A DNA stretch of 10,691 nucleotides from IDS-8 sp035304285 (GTDB taxonomy: Bacteria > Pseudomonadota > Gammaproteobacteria > Steroidobacterales > Woeseiaceae). The notes beneath the pieces are model-generated. The model had not been told where the DNA came from. It was given only the letters and a program-made list of their open reading frames with translations, and searched no databases. The stretch is taken from positions 1 through 10,691 of the forward strand of contig DATGQI010000236.1 of NCBI GenBank assembly GCA_035304285.1, read 5' to 3'. Positions 1 to 5,543 of the stretch are shown piece by piece. The translations under genes and the position numbers were made by a program. Within the stretch, counting starts at the first letter, position 1. Every line of letters starts with the position of its first letter.

Positions 1-102
1 CAGGCGTACTGGAGTGGCGGCGCAACAATCGGGCCGGCCCTGACTTTCGGCTATCTGGCCGCCAAACACGCGACGAACTCGCCCGTAAAAGTAGCCGGTT
101 AG
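1..102 (+). CDS. C-terminal end of an FAD-dependent oxidoreductase (partial)
   Basis: The window opens inside a reading frame (frame 1) of 33 codons that ends at TAG 100-102. The visible tail contains GGATIGPALTFGYLAAKHA. This closely resembles the C-terminal FAD-contacting segment of fumarate reductase / 3-ketosteroid-dehydrogenase-type flavoproteins (FAD_binding_2), where a Gly-rich turn is followed by GPALTFGYIAG or a close variant. In the family this segment closes over the flavin, and the protein is a soluble or membrane-associated dehydrogenase. The substrate cannot be inferred because the N-terminal Rossmann fold and substrate domain lie outside the window. Identification rests on this one motif only. 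Confidence 0.65.
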   Translation, partial: QAYWSGGATIGPALTFGYLAAKHATNSPVKVAG

Positions 103-116
103 CGAACAGCGGTCGA

Positions 117-149
117 GCTCGGCCAGACGAGGTCCCCGAGCATCTTTCG
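117..149 (+). terminator. Possible weak terminator after the oxidoreductase
   Basis: GCTCGG (117-122) and CCGAGC (136-141) can pair as a 6-bp stem with a 13-base loop, followed by ATCTTT. It lies 14 bases after the stop codon of the partial flavoprotein gene. The loop is long and the T-run short, so this is only a candidate. Confidence 0.25.
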
Positions 150-217
150 GCCACGCGTGCGATAACATGCTCACCTCCACAAACGCCTTGAGAGGATGAC
201 CAGCCATCCCGCTCCAG

Positions 218-919
218 TTACTGCGGAGGTGAGTCATGCGTCCTGTCGCCCCCTGACTTCGAACGGCCGCGCACCTCTCCGGCCGGCGACCTTTTCGCCC
301 GTTCTTCGTCCTTTCGCCAATACCGGATATCGAAGGCCGTCTTTACAGCTACGAACACAACCAGTCCTACGACCGGTTCGCCCAGGTTCGAGAGAGCCAG
401 GGCGGACAGGATAAGCGCAAAGTGCATCACGATGATTCGTTCGTAGGGAGCCACCATCAACTCCCGGACGGCATCGCTCCGGGACACTTGTTCGCCGTCC
501 TCACGCTGCCGGGCATCCCGAATCCAATCCAGCAACTGCAGGACGGCGAGTGCAATCACGGCCCACCACAGGTTCCTCATCTCCAGCACGACCGGAATGA
601 CGGTGGGAATGCCTTGTTCCGCAATTTGGCCGAGTACGGAATCACCGAAGAGGTTCATCACCAACGTGCCGTGTGCAAAACAGAACAGGCCGTAATGGAT
701 CACGAAAAACGGCACAGTGAAGAAAGCGCGGCGCTTCTCTTTTTCCTGCCAGTTCGGGCGGACCAGGAATCGCAGGATCGCGAAGACGCCAATGATGACA
801 TTCTCGAGCCAGTACAGAAAAATGAGATCGAAGCTCTGCCAGCCCCATGCCAGCACCCCGTACAACGGCACGGCATTCAGCAGTAACAGGCTCGCGAGGA
901 ACCATTTCTTGTTATTCAT
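218..919 (-). CDS. DUF6498-like multi-pass inner-membrane protein
   Basis: This is a 233-residue protein read from ATG 917-919 (minus strand), preceded by a modest purine-rich GGGG stretch. It has about five or six hydrophobic segments, near residues 6-24, 28-53, 67-90, 104-130, 160-178 and 182-203. Recognisable motifs are YWLEN (36-40), HYGLFCFAHG (75-84), PYERIIVMH (158-166) and KTAFD (203-207). The pattern of membrane helices with conserved Trp/Glu/Asn and His residues fits the DUF6498 family, whose function is unknown. The last 25 residues are Arg/Lys/Gly-rich and look unlike the rest. The gene points away from the neighbouring + strand gene at 1265, so it is probably monocistronic. The membrane location is clear; the family name is from memory, and no reaction should be assumed. 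Confidence 0.7.
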   Translation of the reverse strand: MNNKKWFLASLLLLNAVPLYGVLAWGWQSFDLIFLYWLENVIIGVFAILRFLVRPNWQEKEKRRAFFTVPFFVIHYGLFCFAHGTLVMNLFGDSVLGQIAEQGIPTVIPVVLEMRNLWWAVIALAVLQLLDWIRDARQREDGEQVSRSDAVRELMVAPYERIIVMHFALILSALALSNLGEPVVGLVVFVAVKTAFDIRYWRKDEERAKRSPAGEVRGRSKSGGDRTHDSPPQ

Positions 920-1264
920 GGGCCCCGATTCTACCGCTGCCGGAAACCGCCATTGCGGGCGAACGCGCGGTCAAGCGATGATTACCGGGCTGCAAAGGGT
1001 ATCTGCTATTCTGGGCCCGCTGGTCGGAGGTCGCGAGCCGAGTGGCGAGGGCGGTTGATCCCGCCCGACCTCGCAGGTAAAGGGCCGGATCCACCGCCCG
1101 CACCATGCACTCACAGTTCGCAAACTCTGTTACTGTTCAGCAGCCCACCGGCCGGGTGTGCAGCGTGTTTTGATCTACCGTCTGTGTTCTGCCCGGTGTC
1201 GCTGCCCGCGGGCAAATTCTCAGGCAAATCTTACTTCCGGTGTTCTAACCAAGAAGGAACCGTT
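920..1264. other. 345-base divergent intergenic region with a compact foldable element
   Basis: No gene with an acceptable ribosome binding site is visible here. It separates the divergent DUF6498-like and DUF3597 genes, so both promoters should lie in it, but I see no clear -35/-10 pair. The notable content is 1027-1072. GAGGTCG (1027-1033) pairs perfectly with CGACCTC (1066-1072). Inside it, GGCGG (1050-1054) pairs with CCGCC (1061-1065) around a TTGATC loop, and GCC (1037-1039) pairs with GGC (1044-1046). In RNA this would be a small three-way junction. GC-rich sequence folds easily by chance, so no function is assigned. Confidence 0.4.
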
Positions 1265-1669
1265 ATGGGCATGTTTGACAATATTCTGGAAAAGCTCGGT
1301 ATCAACCGGCCTGCTGCCAAGTCGGCGCCGACGAAGCAAGCAGCGCCCGCTCCCCAGCGGGCCCCAGCACCGCAGCCGGCCCCTAAGGCCTCGACGAAAG
1401 CTGTACCGGTTGTGGATGTCATGGGCAAACTCGAAGGACTCGCCGCCGCGAACTCGCAGAAGCTCAACTGGAAGACGTCGATCGTCGACCTTCTGAAGCT
1501 CCTGGGTATCGACAGCAGCCTCGGCGCACGCAAGGAGCTTGCGACCGAACTCGGGTGTCCGGCCGACAAGATGGGAGATTCCGCGCAGATGAACATGTGG
1601 TTACACAAGGCCGTGCTGAAGAAACTGGCCGATAACGGCGGCAACGTCCCGAAAGAACTTCTGGATTAA
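1265..1669 (+). CDS. DUF3597 family protein
   Basis: This 134-residue protein starts at ATG 1265, preceded by an AAGAAGGAA ribosome binding site at 1251-1259. The longer open frame reaching back to 953 has no such signal and lacks protein-like composition. The N-terminus (MGMFDNILEKLG) is a short amphipathic helix typical of the family. Residues 16-47 form an Ala/Pro/Lys/Gln-rich flexible linker. Residues 48-132 are the globular DUF3597 domain, with KLNWKTSIVDLLKLLGID (66-83), a run of conserved Ala/Arg/Lys, and MNMWLHKAVLKKLADNGG (109-126). The family is small, soluble and widespread in Proteobacteria; an NMR structure exists, but to my knowledge no function is established. The length is usual and the gene appears intact. 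It stands alone, with no same-strand neighbour within 3 kb downstream. Confidence 0.9.
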   Translation: MGMFDNILEKLGINRPAAKSAPTKQAAPAPQRAPAPQPAPKASTKAVPVVDVMGKLEGLAAANSQKLNWKTSIVDLLKLLGIDSSLGARKELATELGCPADKMGDSAQMNMWLHKAVLKKLADNGGNVPKELLD

Positions 1670-2077
1670 GCCGCTTCGCCGCCATACGTACAGACCAAAA
1701 TTGAGCGGTCTTCCTCGGGCGTTCGGAGACGGTAGCGCCCACCCGGAGAACAAGCTACCGGTGTTGCGGCGCGAAGTCGACGAACTGTTTGTATGCGATT
1801 GACCCGGCAAAAATTGAAAAAATGACCACGAGGCCTTCACCCCCAACATAAAATCCGGGTGTCGGTGGTTCCATTCCTCCCCTGCCACCAACTCGTCATC
1901 GTGGTTCAGCGACTTACGGCGCGTCCAGTACTCCAGTGAGAGCTCCTTGCGGAAGTCTTGCCTGACTCGGACTGACGCTTTGATGGCGCGTCGATCTCGC
2001 CGATGGCAGAAAAAGTACTTCTCAGGAGAGCAGGGGTTGGCAAACAAGGACAACGGCGCGCCGGCTGGTTCAGTCGA
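1670..2077. other. 408-base stretch without a convincing gene
   Basis: This is the gap between the convergent DUF3597 and amidohydrolase genes. A minus-strand open frame spans 1601-2053 (150 codons, TTG start), but it overlaps the 3' end of the DUF3597 gene antisense and has no ribosome binding site. Its product is a basic, aromatic, motif-free sequence that I do not recognise. GGTAGC (1731-1736) and GCTACC (1754-1759) form a weak inverted repeat with a 17-base loop. The stretch contains A-rich patches near 1810-1825 that are poorer in GC than the flanks, which may mean decayed or transferred DNA. Confidence 0.4.
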
Positions 2078-3820
2078 TCAACGTTCGTAGACCACGTTGC
2101 CGCCCACGATCGTCATCAGGATGCGACCGTTCAGAAGATCCGCGGGACTTTCATCCGCGAGCAGAAACGGATCGATATCCATGACCGTAATGTCGGCCCA
2201 GCGGCCGGGCTCCAGTACGCCGGTCTGGTCCTCGCGAAAACTCGCGAAAGCGGACCAGCTCGTATATGCCCGGATCGTCTCGTCCGCGTTCAATGCCTGC
2301 TCCGGGTACCAGCCGCCCTCAGGCTCATTCACCTTGTCCTGGCGCGTAATCGCCGAATGCAGCCCATAAAAAATATCGTGGTCCGACCCGGGATTGTCGG
2401 AGTTGAAGGTGAGCGGCGCACCGGTCTCCCGCAACGAGCGCCAGGCATACGCCCCCAGGATGCGTTCCGGCCCTAGTCGCGCCTCCGCCCAGGTCTTGTC
2501 TTCCATCGCATGTGGCGGCTCCATCGAGGCAATGATTCCAAGGTCACCGAAGCGTGAAATGTCATCCGGGTGCAGCACCTGCGCGTGCTCGATGCGATGC
2601 CGGTACCTGGCGGTCTCCGGGTGTGCTTTGAAGATTCGCTCCAGAATGTCCAGTGACTCGCGATTGCCGGCATCACCGATTGCGTGAATCGCCAGCTGAA
2701 AGCCGCGCTGCATGGCCTCCTCCGTCAGTGCTTCGTTGAAGCCATAGTCGTCGCCGCTGACGCCGCGGTGTCCTGGTTGGTCGGCGTAATCATAAAGAAG
2801 CCTCGCCCCGCGCGAGCCAAGTGCCGCGTCGTAATAGGCCTTGACCGCTCGCGTGACCAGCATGCTGTCACTGTCCTGGTCCGGGCCCTTGGCAATCCAC
2901 TCGCGGATGAGGTCTTCATCGCGCAGCGACAGCATCGCGTAAACCCGTATCGGCAACTGTCCCGACGCTTCCAGTTCTTCGAGGATGCTCATCTCGCGCG
3001 CATCGAGGCCCGCTTCATGGACGGTCACGTAGCCGTCTTCCGCCATTTGCCGGAGGCCAGCGAGTACCTGCATCGTAACGGTCTCGCGTGGCGGTGGCGG
3101 GACAGCGTCGCTGATCAGTGGCACGGCTCTGTTGAGGAACATCCCGTTTGGTTCACCGTCGGCGGACCGCCGGATCTCACCGCCGACCGGCGCCTCGGTT
3201 TCGGCCGTGATGCCCGCCTCATCCAGCGCCATCTGGTTCGCCCAGCCGGCGAAGCTGTGCAGGCTGGCCAGGAACACCGGGTGATCCGGCACCGCCTCGG
3301 ACAGCAGGGCCTTGTCCGGATAGCGATTGGCCCAGGCGCCCTCGTCCCAGCCGCGACCCACGATCCAGTCGCCCTTTGGCACATTCCGGGCCCGTTCCGC
3401 GACCCGTGCTACCGCTTCTTCTTCCGTTTCGACGTCCACCAGGTCGACAAGGTCGAGCGCAGCGCCGAGTCCGAATACATGCGTGTGCGAATCGACGAAC
3501 CCCGGAACGACCGTAGCGCCGGCGAGATCGACGACGCGGGTCGAGTCATCCTGGTGCGACGACGCATCAGATGTCGAGCCGACGAATACGATTCGATTTC
3601 CCTTGATGGCTACTGCCTCGGCGTCCGGTTGCCAGCGGCTGCCATCGTACGGTGCATCTTTCGGCAGCGCGCCGTCGCCGTCCGGATCGTTCCAGTCCAG
3701 CGTGTAAACGCGGCCATTGATAAGAAGAAGGTCCGCGCCGCCGGGTTGCGATGTTTCGCTGGAACAGGCGGTCAGAACCGCAATGACGAAAAGGACGAGC
3801 GGAAGTCGTATGGTCTTCAT
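2078..3820 (-). CDS. Lipoprotein amidohydrolase, YtcJ-like (amidohydrolase family 3)
   Basis: This is a 580-residue metal-dependent hydrolase read from ATG 3818-3820, with AGGGAA 7 bases upstream. The open frame continues to 4111, but that extension is Arg-rich and would bury the signal peptide. Residues 1-19 form a lipoprotein signal with lipobox LTAC (Cys19), so the enzyme is probably lipid-anchored outside the cytoplasm. The TIM-barrel amidohydrolase signs are all present: HTH metal ligands at 112-114 in GFVDSHTH; Lys327 in VKAYYDAALGSRGA, the place of the carboxylated-Lys/Gly-rich element; His379 in AIHAIGDAGN; His412 in RIEHAQ; and Asp475 in NSDNPGS. The C-terminal LEPGRWADITVMD closes the small beta domain. 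Relatives hydrolyse N-substituted amides or formamide-like groups; the substrate here is unknown. It is monocistronic, with no same-strand neighbour close by. Confidence 0.93.
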   Translation of the reverse strand: MKTIRLPLVLFVIAVLTACSSETSQPGGADLLLINGRVYTLDWNDPDGDGALPKDAPYDGSRWQPDAEAVAIKGNRIVFVGSTSDASSHQDDSTRVVDLAGATVVPGFVDSHTHVFGLGAALDLVDLVDVETEEEAVARVAERARNVPKGDWIVGRGWDEGAWANRYPDKALLSEAVPDHPVFLASLHSFAGWANQMALDEAGITAETEAPVGGEIRRSADGEPNGMFLNRAVPLISDAVPPPPRETVTMQVLAGLRQMAEDGYVTVHEAGLDAREMSILEELEASGQLPIRVYAMLSLRDEDLIREWIAKGPDQDSDSMLVTRAVKAYYDAALGSRGARLLYDYADQPGHRGVSGDDYGFNEALTEEAMQRGFQLAIHAIGDAGNRESLDILERIFKAHPETARYRHRIEHAQVLHPDDISRFGDLGIIASMEPPHAMEDKTWAEARLGPERILGAYAWRSLRETGAPLTFNSDNPGSDHDIFYGLHSAITRQDKVNEPEGGWYPEQALNADETIRAYTSWSAFASFREDQTGVLEPGRWADITVMDIDPFLLADESPADLLNGRILMTIVGGNVVYER

Positions 3821-3996
3821 TGGGGTGTTCCCTGGGCGCGGCTGAGCATCTGTTGTTGATGAGGCCAGAAGTGAAGCAGGCATTTTCCACGAGTAACTGG
3901 CTTGCTCTTGTACCGCAAGCTTGACTCTGCAACAACGTCGCAGATTCGAAGACGCCACCATCCGCCTGACCCTGACTGGAGTCCCGCTCGGCTCGA

Positions 3997-4309
3997 TCAG
4001 CCTGATATAGACCGTGCCACAGCGCCGCCCGGGCTTCGCGTGAGACGAGCCGCAGCCGCCGCGATGGGCGGGATGCACGCGGCATGAGGGCAAGAACATC
4101 GCGCAAGCCACAGGATCCGCGCCATTAGAAGCGTGGTAGTCACGGACGTGATCGCTGCGACGACCACGGGCCAGCCGGTGAGGCCAGCCTCATATCTGCA
4201 GCTTCAGGGCGCCTTTTGCAAGATAACTGCCGGTAAACGGCCAGCCGGCAATCGCGGCTGAGAGCTGCAGCGCCCCCAGCGGCCGGCGGCCTACCCGCAC
4301 AAGGCTACC
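3997..4309 (-). pseudogene. Frameshifted remnant of a proton-conducting antiporter / complex I subunit-like gene
   Basis: This sits in the 489-base gap between the amidohydrolase and GlsB-like genes. Directly after the GlsB-like stop, the minus strand reads 39 codons (4309 down to 4193) with LGALQLSAAIAGWPFTG and SYLAKGALK. This resembles the conserved segment (GLP-x-TGG-x-x-x-K) of NuoL/M/N and Mrp-type antiporter subunits. The frame then stops at TGA 4190-4192. One frame over, without a gap, it continues as YEAGLTGWPVVVAAITSV followed by TTTLLMARILWLAR (about 4194 down to 4107), which looks like the next membrane helix of the same family. That second frame runs to a stop at 3997-3999, losing resemblance after about 4105. 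Only the C-terminal part of a roughly 500-residue protein would be left, with no start. The family call is by eye. Nothing else gene-like lies in 3821-4309. Confidence 0.45.
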
Positions 4310-4579
4310 TCAGGTTCTGCGTTTGGCGCGATTTCCGGTGACGAGCCGGTACAGGACCAGGAGCAGGATTGCGCCGAGGATGGCGATAATGATGCTCCCG
4401 ATCGTGAATCCTTCCACGCCTCCGAGACCGATCGCCGACGCTATGAACCCGCCGATGAGAGCGCCACCGATGCCCAGCAGGATGGTGATGATGAAGCCGC
4501 CGGGATCGTCCCCCGGCATGATCCACTTCGCGATGGCGCCCGCGATGGCGCCGATGATGATCCAGGTTAACAGGCCCAC
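4310..4579 (-). CDS. GlsB/YeaQ/YmgE family membrane protein
   Basis: This 89-residue protein starts at GTG 4577-4579. The choice is decided by a near-perfect AAGGAGG ribosome binding site 7 bases upstream; the frame can be extended to 4666, but that would add a basic leader unlike the family. Three glycine-rich membrane segments lie at about residues 3-20, 28-50 and 57-79, with the family pattern WIIIGAIAGAIAKWIMPG, then a GG-rich second helix and a short basic tail (GNRAKRRT). This is the transglycosylase-associated / YeaQ family (PF04226). It contains small inner-membrane proteins induced in stress or stationary phase in enterobacteria; no enzymatic activity is established. Length and topology are normal. 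It appears monocistronic, and only the antiporter remnant follows it. Confidence 0.92.
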   Translation of the reverse strand: MGLLTWIIIGAIAGAIAKWIMPGDDPGGFIITILLGIGGALIGGFIASAIGLGGVEGFTIGSIIIAILGAILLLVLYRLVTGNRAKRRT

Positions 4580-5053
4580 GGCACTTCCTCCTTGCGAAAA
4601 TACGGTTAGGGTCTGCAACTTCCGTGCCGCCGCGCGCCGCCCGATTTTGGTAACGAGCTGCCGCACGAATTACTTACTGAAGGGTAAAAATTACCGCGGA
4701 AGCCGGATCAGGCACCGGTCTCACGTCGAAGGGTTACGGAGCAGCCATTAAGCCTGATCACTGCTATTCTCGGCACCAGTTGTTTCGGGGGTGTCGGTTT
4801 ACCTGCTGGTGTCGCTAGCCCTTGTCGGTACCGTACCCTGGCAGGAACCTGGGCGCGAAAGATCATAGTGCTCTGAAAGAGCCGACCATCATCGCCACTT
4901 GAAGCGGGGACGGCGCGGCCATGCTGAACACCGCACACCGGTTCTGCATCGTCTTCGTAACCATCACCTGGATCCGGAATAATCTGCAAGCCGAGTGTCT
5001 AGAAGTTTACGTAAAATGCCACGGCGCGAAGTGTCAGCCCACACACGATCCAC
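4580..5053. other. Divergent intergenic region with two short palindromes
   Basis: There is no supported gene between the divergent GlsB-like and DUF2946-type genes. A minus-strand open frame at 4708-4989 lacks a ribosome binding site and recognisable protein features. Two palindromes are visible: GGTAAAAATTACC at 4683-4695 (5-bp arms, 3-base centre), about 105 bases upstream of the GlsB-like start, and a perfect TTTACGTAAA at 5006-5015, about 55 bases upstream of the predicted start of the copper-operon transcript. Either could be a regulator site. I found no copper-sensor (CueR/CopY-like) consensus that I could trust. Confidence 0.4.
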
Positions 5054-5066
5054 TATACTGATCGCG
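5031..5066 (+). promoter_or_regulatory. Predicted sigma-70 promoter of the copper operon, probably leaderless
   Basis: GTGTCA (5031-5036; 4 of 6 matches to TTGACA) is followed by a 17-base spacer and TATACT (5054-5059; 5 of 6 matches to TATAAT). Transcription would begin near 5066-5067, only 2-3 bases before the ATG at 5069. No ribosome binding site precedes that ATG, which agrees with a leaderless mRNA. Confidence 0.55.
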
Positions 5067-5068
5067 CA

Positions 5069-5470
5069 ATGAACAGGTTTCGAACAATCCGGCTCATTCC
5101 CGGGCTATTGTTGTTCGCAGCACTTGTACTGCGTGTCGCCATCCCGGTTGGTTACATGCCGGCAGGTGACGGCGACGGCCTTTGGTTCGAGCTTTGCCCG
5201 GAATATGCGCCAGAGGGCCTGTTCACCGCGCTTAATGCCAGCGGTCACGACAGCCATACGAACCACCCCGATCGGCAGGCCGGGCAACATCATGGCGATG
5301 ACGAAGACCATCGCTGTCCGTTCGGCCACATGCTGTCCCCGGCAGCGGCGATTGACCAGGTCAGCGAATCACTCCTCGACCTGCCGCTGCCGCCGGCGGC
5401 ACTGCCAGCCACAGCAGAAATTCGCGACATTCGGCGACACCCATACCGGAGCCGTGCACCGCCTGCCTGA
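5069..5470 (+). CDS. DUF2946-type His-rich small protein, copper-associated
   Basis: This 133-residue protein has one N-terminal hydrophobic segment (about residues 9-27, signal anchor or signal peptide) followed by the GYMP motif. The middle part is unusually rich in His and Asp (SGHDSHTNHPD, QHHGDDEDHRCPFGHM, residues 59-90), with a Cys-Pro-x-Gly-His-Met cluster typical of DUF2946-like proteins. The C-terminus ends in the Arg/Pro-rich RSRAPPA seen in members encoded next to TonB-dependent copper receptors. The likely place is the inner-membrane/periplasm side, with a metal-binding role that is inferred, not proven. The stop lies 73 bases before the receptor start on the same strand, so the two are probably co-transcribed. 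The start rests on frame and hydrophobic N-terminus, because no ribosome binding site is present. Confidence 0.65.
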   Translation: MNRFRTIRLIPGLLLFAALVLRVAIPVGYMPAGDGDGLWFELCPEYAPEGLFTALNASGHDSHTNHPDRQAGQHHGDDEDHRCPFGHMLSPAAAIDQVSESLLDLPLPPAALPATAEIRDIRRHPYRSRAPPA

Positions 5471-5543
5471 GACGACTCGAGTTCTAGATTGAACGCCGCC
5501 GCGGCCCGATCGCGGTGGTGAGGTCCGTTTCAGGAGCAATAAA

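Noticed and set aside
218..265. Possible tRNA remnant, because TTCGAA and a GGDRTHD-like translation recall tRNA-derived spurious peptides
   Set aside because: No acceptor stem, D-arm or anticodon arm can be drawn around it, so the resemblance is only to a short T-loop-like string.
3572..3598. TGTCGA inside the amidohydrolase as another ECF42 promoter
   Set aside because: No CG[A/T]C lies 17 bases downstream, and the site is within a coding region facing the wrong way for any gene.
2684..3859. 391-codon plus-strand open frame antisense to the amidohydrolase
   Set aside because: It is the GC-rich shadow of a gene with complete catalytic motifs. The product is Arg/Val/Ala-rich without any family features.
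3821..4111. 97-codon N-terminal extension of the amidohydrolase frame
   Set aside because: It is Arg/Cys-rich, lacks a ribosome binding site, and would bury the lipoprotein signal. ATG 3820 has AGGGAA at good spacing.
4708..4989. 93-codon minus-strand open frame in the GlsB/DUF2946 gap
   Set aside because: There is no ribosome binding site, no hydrophobic or domain pattern, and a composition typical of chance frames in GC-rich DNA.
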